Notes: generated from the sequence alone by a model not told the origin. 64,000 nucleotides of DNA from Paragordius varius (GCA_964247055.1 OZ176052.1:10044001-10108000), one strand, 5' to 3'; shown: positions 43,593-58,143, counted from the stretch's first letter. A program made the numbers and translations.

Positions 43593-45440
43593 ACATTTTT
43601 AAATTTTTGCTCAATTTTGATTTTCTCTTATTAAACTAGGTCGTCAAAAAATATAAATTGCGGCAACATGAATGAGATTATTCATTTTATTAGAACTGTA
43701 TTTTTTCTTGACAATTTTCAGAAATGTATTTAATAAAAATGAAAGATCTCATAGATGGCAGCAGAAATGTAAATCAAATCGAATCTCTTTTTAGCCATAT
43801 TAAAGACCGAAATCGCCTATAATAGCGCTATCATTACTCTAATTAACCAGAAAAAAACAATTGACATATTTGTAAATAATTTAATATACATTATATCTTT
43901 TTAATTATATATCAAGGCAGGGAAAATAAATATTTGTTAAGTATTGTCATTTATTTCAAAAAACGTTTTTTTCCTGCGCTTAATTTTTCATATGATTAAT
44001 AATAGCCATTAGAGTTATGTTTCATTCTTACCCAAAAATATTCCTTGTATTCTACTGTATATTAAACTTACTGTTAAGAACATTAATAAAAAAGAAAATG
44101 TAGTTTTTTATATTTTGATATTGGCGGATTTAAATTAATATAAGAATTTTCACCCATAAACAAATTCGATACTTTTCTAGTATCATAGCTATGTTGGTTT
44201 TAATCTCATATATAATGAGAATGAACTTAAAATCTATATTTGAGTGTCAACAAAAAAGATTTTAATGAAATTGCGTTGAGTTTGATTTGGCCCTATTATA
44301 GCCTTTTATAATCCCACGATATTTTCGAATCCTTTAAGTTTGATCCCAAAATTAGTTCGAGAATATAATTTCAGGGTTAGCAATTATATTTAGTAAAATT
44401 AAAATATTAAAGTATTTGCAAGTAGAAATACATTCTCCTCATGTATTATGCAAAATATTAAGCCTTCTCTTGTCAACAATAATAAATTTTCCGATTTTGA
44501 CCTCTATGTTTGTTCGTTTAACTTAAAATAGTCAAATTTATCCACAATGGCATAACATAGCAAAAACAATACACAATATAGGTTGTGTCTTATGAATATT
44601 CAAAGGATGTCACTGATTTCCTCTTATTTTAATATGGTTATATATTAGGGAAGGCTGTTTTATTCCAAAAATTAAATCTATTTTATGTTTCGAAAAATCG
44701 TGCATATGCAAACAAATTGAATTTGCATTGAGATATTAGTTCTATGATTAACCTATTAATATGCTTAATATTTGCATAATACCTAATTAATTTATACAGT
44801 TTAAATAAAATGAAAAACAGTTTTTTTCTCTTTAAAAACACCAAAACAATCAGAAAATAACTATTATTTAACTGAAGTGAAATTGACAGATACAGTCTTA
44901 TTTATGTTTTTAGGGATTTCACGAGCTGCAATACGGATTTCCAAGATCCGTGAAAATGGAAATCCCATAAATATAAAACATGCGTGAAAAATAATCTATA
45001 TTTCCTTAATGAAATTTACAGGGGAATTGATGACTCCACTTCTCAGTAATTGTTTTACATTGTAAATTTGTAGTTTTCTATTTTTTTAAAAAAAAATTCA
45101 AAATGTAATAATATAGGCAAATATTAAAAAGATTCGACCATTTTTTTCATACTTTACTGGTATGAATAAAAACGGTAGTTGACGCCGAATAATATTATAC
45201 TATAAAGGTTGATTTCTAGCTTCTCTATCAATTTAATCGCTAAATGCTTTTCCGATCATTTTATTCTTAAAGAGAAACTCAGAAAATTATTTATTTCACA
45301 AAAATCTTAAACAAGATAATGACGATTGACTAAATTTTGATCTTTTTAGACTATTTTATAATTGTTAAGCTTTTACCGTTGATGATACAGCTAAACAAAA
45401 TGTGAAATATATATATTAGCACTTGGAAAGACATTTATTT
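43593..45440. other. AT-rich spacer with one hairpin
   Basis: No gene recognised. At about 44899-44975 an imperfect inverted repeat pairs GGGATTTCACG with CGTGAAA...GAAATCCC. Confidence 0.5.
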
Positions 45441-45959
45441 CAGTCCTTCGATTTGAATTGAGGTATTGGATACCGTTGGCCCAAAATTAAATACTTTAAA
45501 AAATATGGGAATCGAAACCATGGCAAAAGTTTGCACCTATTTACATTAACGAACCGAAATATAAAAAAATCATTCAAAATAATTGATATTTTATTTGAAG
45601 ACAAGACCCAATGGTGAAAATCAACATGTGTGCATTAGCTAAATATAAAAATATTAACAAAATAAACCACTTTTTTTGATTTCATCAACGTTATAAGTAA
45701 TTTAAATAAAAATTTGATTTTAGCTTTAAAATTAATTAAACATGATATTTTGCAAAGTTGCAAAATAAAAATGGCGTCGACAGAGTTTGATATGGAACTT
45801 TTTTTGAAAACTTAATTTTATCTAGATGTCTCAGCTTAGTTATATAATTTTTATTATGGAAGCATAAATTTAAAATTAAATCGTTTCTCTCAGTAGTTTT
45901 TTAAATTATCATCTTAAATATATCTGGGGTATTTATATATCCCAATTTAAATCGAAGTT
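45441..45959 (+). mobile_element. MITE family 1, copy 2
   Basis: About 519 bp. Starts AGTCCTTCGATTTGAATTG and ends ATTTAAATCGAAGTTAATT. It is collinear with 52961-53519 and inverted relative to 11462-11997. The internal palindrome near the left end is degraded. Confidence 0.8.
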
Positions 45960-46609
45960 AATTAAGAGCAAATTCTCACAAAGGCCTGCGCGCGGTTTAC
46001 AGATAGCCTGGATAAAAGAGTTTACATATTTATTTAAACCCATTATTTTCTATCCTGGTCCACATTTTTTTACTTTTATTGCTAGGGCAAGCGTAAATAT
46101 TTTAATCGCTGATTGGATCTATATAATCCAGGATTCAATATTTTTGAAATTATTGCTTTCTATTAGGTAGAATATGTTGTAATGTACCCAGCATATGCGG
46201 CTCCTGGTGGATGAATTGCTTATGGCACCTCTTTATTTAATTACAGACTTCTATAAGAGGTAGTTGACTACAGCAAGTGATTGAAACCGACTAAATATTT
46301 AAATTTCAATCCAGGCCACTATATATATAAAACTATTTACCCCAAATTCTCCTTGAACATTTAAATTACCATTGATTTAAAATTTCCCTAAAAATATATG
46401 TGTTGAAAATAAATTTCCTATATAAATTTTTTATAAAATAAACTTTTGTTTAATGTTAACATAATTCAGAAAAACTGATAAAAATGATAAAATATGCTTA
46501 ACAGTATTATATGTTAGTATCTTTTTAACATAGATAAAAAAGCCTGCTTTTTTTAGGGAGAATTCGAAAATGTTCATGAATACGAATTGTTCAAGTGTGT
46601 ATATATATA
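45960..46609. other. AT-rich spacer
   Basis: No gene recognised. Confidence 0.4.
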
Positions 46610-47541
46610 CACTGTACCCACAAAAGTTGAACCATATCATTCCTGATAGAAAAATGTATCAGAATTACGATGTTTTTGGCCCTTACGAGTGATATGGAAA
46701 GTTATTAACACTTTTGTGGTAAGTGCTCCATATCAGAAAATGGCAAAATTTGGCATTTTTTGTTATATAATTTTTTGGTGAAAGCTACTTCATTCAAAAA
46801 TATCACTATAATTTAACATAAACTACCTATAAAGAGCAAAACAATATTTTTTTAAAAATTAGTGTTTAGATATGGGCTTCGGAAGTCCCAAAATCCCTTT
46901 TCTAAAATAGGTTCGCTAAAATGCCGGGATTGCGCGATAAAATTATTAAATATATTCAAATTTTTATATCAACTAAAAATATTTTAAAAAATGCATGCTT
47001 TTTTCAAAAATTTAATTTTTTGCAAAATTTTGTTGATGTGTACTTCATACTCTTTGAAGCATGATGGAAACGGTATAAATTCGCTTTGAGATTTTATACA
47101 AACACTTTTTCTACGTTAAATTAAAATTTCGAAGCGATAGAATGCAATCAAATTATATAGGAAAAGTGTTTTATACCGTTTTCATCATGCCTAAAAATAG
47201 TATGAAGTACGCTTAAAAAAATTTTGCTAAAGTTTTTTTAAAAAATATTTTTTGATGTCAAAATTTAATATTAAATTTTTAAAAATATTTTTTTGCTTTT
47301 TATAGGTAGGTGGTTAAAATATATTTTAGTGATATTTTTTGGAATGAAGCATATAACTTTCAACAAAACTATTTTCTAAAATATGCTAAAATTTTTCGTT
47401 CTGTATGGTTACCACAAAGTGTAGATTTTTCTTTTATCACTCGAAGGGCCAAAACCAAAAGCACCATGATAATTTTGATTCATTTCCCTATCATAATATA
47501 TATAATCAGGTTTTTTTTATACCCCCGATTTCGGACGTATA
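46610..47541. mobile_element. Fold-back element family 2, copy 2
   Basis: The right end CCCCCGATTTCGGACGTA resembles the end of 27489-28519; the left end (CACTGTACCCACAAAAGT) is diverged. The arms mirror each other, e.g. GCATGATGGAAACGGTATAA near 47060 against TTATACCGTTTTCATCATGC near 47170. This makes an approximately 930-bp palindrome centred near 47117. Confidence 0.82.
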
Positions 47542-48660
47542 TGTTTTTTATCTAGAGTATGATGACATAATCAATGATAAGGATGTCAAATGTATTTTTT
47601 AACCCTGTCATTATTTAAGAGAAACAGTTATTATAAATTGGTATTTGGGTAGCATATTTAAAAAAATGCCTGTTTTTCTTTATATCTTGATTACAAAAAG
47701 AGACAAGTACTAACAATATATGTTATCAAAACTGTAATTATCAAATTTTTGAAATATTCATCGATGCAATAGTAATTGAATACATTTTAATTACATGCAT
47801 TCACACGTGGTCAATCAAAGTCTAATATTTGGCAATATCGAGTTTTTACAGAGAATAAGTAATGAATAAAAGTTCTTTTATTCCATTATTAAACCGAGGT
47901 CGCTAAAATGATTTAACTAGCAACTAATCTTCCAAAACATTAAATATACTGCTAACGAATATCACTTAACAGAAATTTTATAATTTGTTTTTAACATCCA
48001 AAAACTGGACCCCCTCATGTAAATACCATAATTTTTATTCTAAAAGATAGTAAATATTAATCTAACTCTCGCATATGGTTCAAAGAGGCTGTATGACAGT
48101 AATTTTCGTTAATTTTTAATTCTAACAATCAGTGTTTTTTGAAATTGGATTCGGTAGCCTTTAAATTTGATATAATGCTAAAATAAAAGCCTTAAAATTA
48201 CATTACCTTTTCGCTTTTTTTCCCTAGTATCTCTCAGAACTTAATTTTGCAAATAAACTACAGTTTTAAAAATTATTTTAGTTAAAATTCAATTATCAAA
48301 CATTGATTATATTTTTTACAGTTTTGTGACTTCTAGAGTCTAAAATTGGGACAAGCTCCAAAACATCATTGAATTGAACAGCTGATATTAAAATCAAAAT
48401 ATATCAGGTTTTTGCTGGTAAAAAGTACCCTAAGCTTTTTAAAGTTAATTAGTTACATTTTGAACCTTAATACATGTAAAAAAATTATAGAATAAAATAA
48501 ATTATAAATTTTTTTAAAAAATATTTTTTTTATAATGCGCCTAAAAGGCTAAGGAAAGCATATTTTAAATTTAAATACTTTTTAAGATATTCAAATTTCA
48601 AATTGCTCTGTCATATAAAACTACCCCAAATGGTATTGGAATATTAATTTATATATATAC
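47542..48660. other. AT-rich spacer
   Basis: No gene recognised. Confidence 0.4.
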
Positions 48661-48679
48661 ACAATAAATAATTAGCTAC

Positions 48680-49470
48680 TGAAAGCCTAAGGATAGGAGG
48701 GAGAAGGATCAACAATCTAAGATTAGCAGATGACACGACGCTGATCGCAGATAGTGTAGAAATTTTAAAGAATATGATAAGATTAGTGAGAGAAGTAAGC
48801 AAAAGGCTTGAACCTCAATTCTAAGAAAAAATTATGAGTTTTTTAGAAATAAACCGAATATAACCATAGACGACACCCCGGTAGAAGTAGTAAATGAAAT
48901 CCTATTCTTAGGCTCTCAAAAGATTAACGGCTCTTCCACACCAGATATTAAACGCCGCATAGCATTAGGGAAGTCAGCTGCAAACAAGTTGACTAAATTA
49001 TGGAAAAGTAAAGATATCACTATGAAAACCAAAAAGAGAGTGATGAAATGCATGGTTTTTATGGCAACTTATGCTGCCGAAAGTGGGACACTAAAACACA
49101 ATCATAAAAAAAGGATTGCAGCATTTGAAATATGGTGTTAGAGATGAATGTTGAATAATAGATGGTCTGACAAGGTTAAGAATGTAACAATGAGAGGAAA
49201 ATTAAAATTTGAGAGTCACTTAATGGAAGCTATAATAAAAAAGAAAGTTCACGTACATTGGTCACATTTTAAAAAGCACTTCTCTTGAGAAGGATTTGAT
49301 TATTGGAAAAGCTGTAAGGAAAAAAAGAAAACCAATGTTCAGATGGCTGGATACTGTAAAGAATGAGTCTGGTAGGTATATAAAGGAATTGAAAGAAATT
49401 GCATGGGAAAGAGACAAGTGGAGAGAATTCGTCCTTTTAATTTCCAAGGGGTCGAATTCGACCTAGGAAT
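48680..49470 (+). pseudogene. LINE (non-LTR retrotransposon) 3' end, decayed reverse transcriptase tail
   Basis: The plus strand reads, with frame changes, as the second half of a non-LTR reverse transcriptase: INNLRLADDTTLIADS near 48708 holds the catalytic (Y/L)ADD motif (L for the usual Y), then RRIALGKSAANKLTKLWKSK, FEIWC near 49128, GHILKSTSLE and a KWREFV ending near 49430. This order and the C-terminal KWRE block match endonuclease-reverse transcriptase LINEs common in invertebrates. The 5' part is missing (5' truncation is normal for LINEs), and it has several frame breaks and a stop at 49139-49141. It is a dead copy. Confidence 0.8.
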
Positions 49471-49576
49471 TACCTACCTAACGACCATTTAATAATTTAT
49501 ATTTGATATAATAGTTTTCACAAATTACAACTGCGGACGATAAATTCATTTATATTTTACAACATTGATATATTAA

Positions 49577-49873
49577 ATTTCAATATTAACCCCATACTTT
49601 TCAACCACTATCCCAATTTTCAAAGGAAAGATTTGTAATGAATTATTTGAAGAAAATAGAGTTTTGAACCGACTAGAGCCGGGATCATCTGAAGCTTTAA
49701 TGAACGATTGGTTTGGAAAAATTTATATGGAAACCGGACTAGAGACAACTGAAAATACAATGAGTAATTTAAGTGTGTTTGTAAAGTTATATTGTTTGTT
49801 GAATGAATCACGGAAGTTTATTAAAACATTCAATACTTTTATGTTACCAATCATTATGAAAGTTCATAAATAA
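49577..49873 (+). other. Unassigned open frame, possible exon
   Basis: An open frame of about 98 codons ends at 49873. Its amino-acid composition looks more protein-like than surrounding DNA (NELFEENRVLNRLEPGSSEA, then NDWFGKIYMETGLETTEN). An AG at 49624-49625 could be a splice acceptor. No family is recognised and no upstream exon could be joined. It could be a terminal exon, part of an unknown element, or chance. Confidence 0.3.
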
Positions 49874-50757
49874 TCAGCTTGTACAGTTATCTTTTATCAT
49901 TAAAACTTAGCTTCCAAATAGTCAGAAATTAAAATATTTTATCCATTATAGTTTTTGTTTGTGTCACATTTGTACAAAATAAGCAATTCCACAAAATGAT
50001 TAAAAATGGTTTATTTAGAAAATGTGATTAACATGCATTGGTAAACCAAACCTAAACAATATCCGTCAGCATAGATAATAGATATATGTAGATTAAATAA
50101 AAAAAAATTCAAAGTTAAACAACAGGAACCACCAATGAAAAAAGATCCATTACTCTAAATATTTTTAATACATGTATAAAAAATATTTTATTAAATTATT
50201 ATCATAATCATATATGATTATATTGTTGAGAAATAATAATATTAACACTCTAGCCACAATGTGACAAATGAAACAAAAAATATAGTTTATGAAATTAGAA
50301 TTTTGCGCAATGAAAATCAGTTTTTGAATTTACTTGAATGTATATAAGCTAATGTAAGAGGACAAGTAAGTTATGAAGAGCAGCCTAATATGCATATAAA
50401 ACACATAAATTTTATTTAGTTGGTTTGATGCCATTTTTTCACACATTATTCCCATTGAATATCATACATAATAAATATTAAGTTTATATATATATGTGTA
50501 AGGGATTCCAAAAAATATCAATCATAAAAACAATGCATAAAATATACTTTATTAAAATGTTTTAGTATCTACAAGTTATAGAAGCTGACAATATCCCAAC
50601 AGATAAAAAAATCTATATGTTTAACTCAATATTGTCTTTACAAAATATCCCTACTAATAAAAATGCTATATAAATGTTTTATGTGAATTTGTACACTAAA
50701 ATGTGATTAATTAAATTTGTGACAACATTCAATAACTCCACCCCATAAATTATATTT

Positions 50758-50813
<56 letters not shown>

Positions 50814-52056
50814 CCAAAGCTCAAAATATGTGGTGTTCAAAGTACTAACCACCCATAAAATTTCGATCAATGGAAGGTTGGATGTAAAAGTAGGATATGT
50901 TTATTGAATGATACTGGGACGTCCATATTATTTTAATCAATATTCACTAAATATTAATATTACTACACTAGTATAAGTTGGAGCCAGAATGGCCGATATT
51001 TTTTAGCATGCTTCTACACCAAAGTTTGTAGGGTGTGCTTCAAAATTACGAAAATCCATATCTTACATGATGTGATTCTAAGAAATATACGGTAATTTTA
51101 CCAATATTGACACAAATATACGAAAAATGAGACCATAAACATATTGTGGGCAAATAATCTCAATTATTAAATCTTCAAGTGCACACATTACCCAACTGCA
51201 TTTAATGTTACACTTACCTAACCAAACAATTGTGCAAAAAAAATTGGGAATTTTAGACCTTGTTTAAATTAACTACATTATAATGTCATTTTTTGGAATA
51301 TGAGGATTACTATGCCATTCTTTTGAATTTACACATATAACATTTTAATTTGAGTCCCTAATTATACATTTATAGTAAAACTTGATGCTATTAGGGTGAA
51401 TTGACCGATCAATATGTGATACTAACCTGACCGCTTATGAATACTGTCATTCGAAATCAAAAGCAGTCATACCAGAATTATTAAATATATCTTGTGATCA
51501 AACCAAACCTAACACATAAATCCCTTTATTAAGCTTAAATAGTTATAGATTAATAATTTTTTTTTATAATTTTTTTATTGTAACTTTTATGAAATATGAG
51601 TTTAATTTTAAGGACGTCATCCAAATATATCTTAAAGTTTTTTAATTGTTATTTCACCGTTTCAATATTTATAAGCTGACCCTATCCTAGTGTGAAATAG
51701 TCATCTATTTTTAATCTGTACAAATGAGTTTAATGGCCTTTTCCTATGTGAGTGGGGCTTAACTTAAGGTCTAAAGCGATCAAATATAAGCGCTTTTTAA
51801 ATGAAAAACATGGAAACATAAGAGTTTGATACGTTTTTTGGAATGATATCGTTTTTCGACTTACACAAAGTGGAAGATATACGATTTATAACGCATTGTA
51901 TCAATGAAAATATGATAGCAATGTTGCATTTGGGCCCCAGAATACCAACTTAGCAATTAGTTGTATTTATATAAGAAGTTTTTATTTGTAAAATTGGTCA
52001 AAAGTCGAAAATAAGGGAATTATGGTGAGTACCTAATTGCTTGTGTTTGAATTATC
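49874..52056. other. AT-rich spacer with (AT)n
   Basis: Contains a long (AT)n microsatellite at 50760-50810. No gene recognised. Confidence 0.45.
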
Positions 52057-54337
52057 ACAGTGCACACAGAAAAATATTCTAAAATCATATCCTCTAATAA
52101 ATATATCAGTTTAGTGCGGCCTTGGGCCTCACGAGGGATATAATTATTACCACTTTTGTAAAAACTGCTCCATACCAAAAATTTGCATAATTTGCCCGTG
52201 AAGCTATATGCTTTATTCCAAAAAATATCAATAAAATTCATAAATACATATAAAAAGCCAAGCAATTTTTTTTAATTTTTTTAATTTTAAATGTTGGTCC
52301 CGAAAGTCCCAATTTTATTCGCTTTTTAAAAAAAGGCTAGTTCTCTGCAAACGATATAATGCCGAGATGGTGCAATAAAAGAATGTATAAATTTTTTTAA
52401 TAAAATTCACATTTTTTAAAATTAAATTTTTAAACAATTTTGTTAAAGTGTATTACATAATACAGTAAGGCATGAAGGAAACGATATAAATGCCTTAAGA
52501 TATTAAACACTTTTTTAAAATAAATCGATGATGCTTTACATTATGGCTTCAGAATTTAAAAGTTTATTTGCTTTAAAATTTTGGTGAATTTTTTTAAAAA
52601 TGCCATATATATTTAACATAAACTTGAAGACGAACGAATAATTTAATTAAAATTCTTAGATGATAAAAATGTTAATTATCATCAAATTACATAAAAAAGT
52701 CTTGTTATAATATCTAAGAAGTTTATATACCGTTTCCATCATACCTCAAAATAATATGAAGAAAACTTCAACAAACTTTTAGTAAATCAAATTTTTGAAA
52801 ATGTAAACATTTATAACAATATTTTTAGTTAATTTCAAAATTTAGCATTTAACCATCACGATTCTAACGTTTATTTTAAAAACTAGCCCACTTTAGAGGA
52901 GCGAAAAAATTTGTGACATTTGGAGTCTACATTAACACCTGTATACAACACACTCATTTTAGTCCTTCGATTCGAATTGGGGTAGTTGGATACCCCAGGC
53001 CTGTTTAAAATCAAATACTTAAAGAAGTATGGAAGGAATCAAAACCATGACAAAATTTTGCACTTATATAACATTAAAAAACCGAAATATATAAAAAATT
53101 TAATTCAAAAATACTTGATATTACTTATTTTAAGCTAAAACCGAAAGGTAAAATTTCGTCAACGTGACATGTGTCAAATTGTAAAATTGAAAAATAATAC
53201 AAAATAAACCGCTTTTTCTATTTCTATCAATGTTAAATGTAATTTAATTAAAAAATTAGCTTTAGTTTTACCCTTAAAATTAAATGAAGACGATATTTTG
53301 TAAAAAATTTGTAAAATAAAAATGGCGTCGAAATAGTTTGAGATGGAACTTTTTTTTCAGAACAAAATTTTATCAAGCTATTTTGGCATATTTATATAAT
53401 TTTAATCAGGATAGAAGCATAAATTTAAATTGGGACCGTTTTCTTGAATACTTTTTCAAAAATATTAATTTAAATTTAGTCTGGGGTATTTAGATACCCC
53501 AATTTAAATCGAAGTGTTAATTAAAGTTTTTTAAAAATATTGTTTTCTATTTTTTGTATTTTATGATATTTAGTGATATTTGGAATAAAGCATTTAACTT
53601 TCACCAAAAAAATTAATTAACAAAATGTGTGAAAATTTAGCTATTTTATGATATGGAGGAGCTACTACAGAAGTGCAACAAATTATTTAAATCACTTGTA
53701 AAGGCCATAATCAAAAGCACCATGATGATCCTGTACCATGTGTAAATTATTTTGTAAATAAATTATAAACAATTTAAAGCCTGGTTAAATTAAAATTCTG
53801 AAGTTCTAATAAAAATGTTCAGCATCATTGAATTATAGAGAAAGTCTCTTTTTATAATTATATCGTTTCCACATATTTCAATATAACATAGACCTTGCGA
53901 CACAAAAATGGTTTTGTAGATAATATTTTAGCCCAAAATATCCATTTTTTTGTTGATAACTTTTTTAATGTAAAAATTAAGCAGATATTCAAAAACTTTA
54001 TCGCGAAATCTCGGCATTTTGCATTTATTCTAAGTGAACCTTCATATTATAGAAGATCTTTTGTTATTTATATACAGTTTATAATGTAGTAAATATATTT
54101 TTTAAAATTGCTATTTATATACAGTTTATAATGTAGTAAATATATTTTTTAAAATAGAGCACCTTTCACCAAATTTGTTTAACATAATGTGCGCAAATTT
54201 TCCCATTTTCTGATATGAGACAGTTAAAAGTACGAATAACTATTTTAATTAACTCGTAAGGGAAAAAACAAAAGCATAATAATAATGATACCTTTTACTC
54301 CCTCCCACCCCCCCCCCCCCCCGAGTTGGACGCAGCG
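52057..54337. mobile_element. Fold-back family 2, rearranged copies split by a MITE
   Basis: The left-arm sequence (52130-52560) and partial right arm (52680-52830) match the 46.6-kb copy, e.g. CCGTTTCCATCATACC near 52730. After the MITE at 52961-53519 the right-arm sequence resumes (AGCATTTAACTTTCACC near 53590), and a further right-arm-like block ends at 54337 with GAGTTGGACGCAGCG next to a long C-run. So at least one fold-back was interrupted by a MITE, and part of it appears duplicated. Left boundary is uncertain. Confidence 0.65.
52961..53519 (+). mobile_element. MITE family 1, copy 3, inserted in the fold-back
   Basis: 559 bp, the best-preserved copy. The left end is CCTTCGATTCGAATTGGGG and the right end is CCCCAATTTAAATCGAAG. 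Just inside each end is a palindrome of the form GGGGTA...TACCCC. The flanking fold-back arm is interrupted. Confidence 0.82.
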
Positions 54338-54920
54338 TTTTTTAACGATCAAGCTTATTTAAATACAAATTGGTGTTTACTGCAATTATATTAAACTATG
54401 CACGTACTTTTATTAGCTAATGCTTTTACATGTAACAAAATACAAAGTTCACACAAGACCATATCCTACCGAAATGTGTATATTGCGATAAAAAATGTAC
54501 CAGGATTCTCATAATGCTTTTAGATGAAGCCATTGAAATTAGATATGCCACTTTGCTAGTCATTATTTAAAAGCCAAAAATTTGCAATATAAAATATGGT
54601 GAAAGGATTTCAAACTGAAAATTAGTATATATTTAAAATATTTAAACTAAACAAAAAAATTATGAATGAAGTGGTAACAAATTAAAAAAAATGCGACAAA
54701 AGTTTTATGATCATAAGCTTAAATATACTGTGAATATTATAAAATTATATGGGAATTATACTTTACAAACCGTGACAATGGCTTTGTTATTTGCTGGCTT
54801 TTGAAACATATTATATCAAATGAAAAGATATTTTAATGTTAGGACCATATTTAAATTTTTCAAGGTAAATGCCCCCAGGTCTTATTTATTAATTTATTGC
54901 GCATATACAGAATAGTCAAT
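54338..54920. other. Upstream of AIFM3
   Basis: AT-rich, no promoter motif claimed. CATATACAG (ag 54909-54910) lies 10 nt before the start codon and resembles a splice acceptor. Confidence 0.45.
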
Positions 54921-57900
54921 ATGGAATTTGACTTTACAGATATTGCAGATAATCAATTAAAAGAAGTAAATTTTTATTTATTTTTTAGTTCACATATAAC
55001 CAAGAAAAAATTTTGGTTTATCGTAAAAATGGAAGGTTTTACGCTACATCTTCTAAATGCACGCATTATGGGGCGCCTCTCATAAATGGTGTTCATAATG
55101 GGGATACTGTAAGATGTCCATGGCACGGCGCTTGTTTTAATCTCAAAACGGGAGACATTGAAGATTTTCCGGGATTGGATAATTTGACCTGTTATAAAGT
55201 TGTAGCAATTAATTATTGTAGGTTGAAAAAGTGCGAGACAACATATATAGCATAAGCAAACCCGACAATTTAATAAACAATTTTGTTCCTAAGACAAAAA
55301 ACCATTTTTATATTTTGGGTGGTGGACCGTCTGGTTTAGAATGTGCAGAAACTTTACGAAAGCAGGTAAAAATCGGTTGATTTAATTTTACCTTTTTTTA
55401 ATATATAATAACAAATTTGGCATTCTTATTCGTTAAAGTTATAAATTGCCCACTTTTCATAATTAGTAAAAATCTTAATTAAATTTGCCTATAAAATAAT
55501 TTTTAGTGGTAAATTCATAAGTAGATCATAACTACTACGAGTAATTTACCATATAATTAACCTTTTAGAAAGTTAAAAATTGCAAATATCGCTCACATTA
55601 GATTTATATTTTTGAACTGAAATTATAAAACAAATATCGTCTGTAGTTTAAAAATATATTTTTTTGAGTCCCTATTTTATATACAGAAAAATGCGCTTTA
55701 ATGCTGAATTTTAGATATTTTTGTTCTTTTGACACAAACGCTTGATTGCGAAAATGTTAGGTAATAAAGGACTTTTACTAAAATTGAATCATAGCTAAAA
55801 TATTTAACCTTCATAGAGATTTTTAAACTTAAGAAACATATTCAAAGCATATTTAATAGTTAATTTATAAGTAATTTCTTATTTTTTATACAATACTTGA
55901 TAATCATATATGAAATTTGAAATTAATATCAGGCCAAAATTCTTTACAACTGCTTTTTAGGAGATCACGATCATTTATTCTCTTAATTTTATTTCATATT
56001 GTACAAATACTACTATTTTATCATTCAAAAATTTGTAGCTTTTAATCTCCGCCCAATATATGGCAAATATTCAATTAGTTTGAATATCACTTTTCCCTCA
56101 AATAAATTTTATATAAACGCCCTTTTATAACCGGTTAAAATGGCGAATATAAAATTGAAACTATGTTTTTCAGATCAAAACAATTTTATTTCTACGAGTA
56201 AATTTTTACAAAAATTAAATTAAAAAATAAGAAATTTAAAATTTATTAAAAAAGTATTATATACCATATATAGAATTTTGATGGAAAAATAACCATATTG
56301 ACGAAAGATTGCAATCTACCTTATGATCGGCCGAAACTCAGTAAAACAATGGACTTGGATATAGCTAAAATTGTATTGCGAAACGAGGAATTTTATGTCA
56401 AACGCGGAATCGATATAAGAACAAATATGGCGGTTAAGAAAGTTGATTTTGACACAAAAACTATTTTTACCACTTCAGATCAACAACATAAAGTAAATCT
56501 CATTTTTTTCAATTATTGAGGTTATATTTTTTGAACGAAGATTTTTTTAACATATATGGCTTTGTTTATATTATTAATATGGTCCTATATTTAATCAATT
56601 TCAATGTAAGTCAGTAAGTTTTAGGATTTTAATAGAAATTTTAAATTTACCAAACAGTTAAAAGTAATGGATAAAAATTATTTTAGGGGAAATATCAGAC
56701 TTTTTAAATTAAGATTGTGGGTCTCTTCTCTAGAAATTGTGCAATCTGTTTTATTAAATATTTTTCTTACGTCCTATGATAAATAATAAAATACATGCAT
56801 GATCTATTAAAAACCCAAAACCTATCATTTTGTAAATCTAACATTTTTTGTTTTATTAATATATTTTCTTTAGTATGACAAACTTTACATTGCATTGGGG
56901 TCGAGTCCTATAATACCGAATGTACCTGGCATTAAACTTGGCAATATATTTTCCCTCCGCTCTTTGGCAGATGCTCAAAATATGTATCGGCATATTAAAG
57001 AGGACAAGGATGTTGTTATTATTGGGAGTTCTTTTATAGGTATGTAGTTGTATAAATTATTATTGTGACATTTTCATAATTTTATTTTATGCATAAATAA
57101 AAAAGAAATTTTGTAAAAAGATTTCATTAATCATAGATTAGGTAACTGAGATCTAGTTGTTTATATAAATATCTTAAAATTTTGACTATATATACCGGGG
57201 AATATAAATCAAATATTTCTTATTATAATATCAATTTTGCATCAGAATCTACGCTTATATCCCAAATTTAACATAAAAAATAATTTATATATGATATAAA
57301 TTTGTTATCTTTTTTTTGGTTAAACAAAAATATTATTATATCAATCCTAAAAAGTTAAACCATACAAATGAAATTTACTTTAACAGGAATGGAAATTGCT
57401 TCAATTATCAAAGGGAAAGCAAAAAGTATTACCGTTGTTACCAATACCAGTGTACCGTTTGAACGGGCGTTTGGGCTAAAGATTGGAACTTTTCTCAAAT
57501 CTCTACATGAATCTAATGGTATTAAATTTCAGACAAATACCTCACTTCAAGCATTTGAAGGCGATAACAGCAATTTGGTTCGACATGTCCTACTTGCTGA
57601 TGGATCAAAGTAATATGATATCATTTGAAAATGTTGATTATATATTTTACTGTAAAAAATATACAGTTTAGAGTCGGTTTTTTTTGAGGGGCATATGCTA
57701 TCAAAGGCATAAACATTTGCAGCTGACAGCTATGATAAAAAATTTTGGCAGTTTTTTTGTTGATTTATAGTATTTATAATTAATTTTACACTTTTTTTCT
57801 AACCTAATTGGTAAACCTACTTTTTCTGTTTTTAATCGATAAATTTATATTCAGAATTCCGTGTGACATTTGTATCCTGGGTCTCGGGGTTAGGCCTGTC

Positions 57901-58112
57901 AGCGCCCAATTGTTTAATGGGACGAAGCTTGCTCTAAATCAATTTGGGTGTATTGAAGTGAACGAGTTTATGGAAACATCCGTACCCAATGTTTATGCTG
58001 GTGGAGATACGGTTTCTTTCCCCCTGTATCTGACGGCTAATGATTTTGAATCTTTTAAATCTACACCATCTGGGAAATGGAATAAGGTATTTAATTTGTT
58101 TTTTAGTAATTT

Positions 58113-58143
<31 letters not shown>

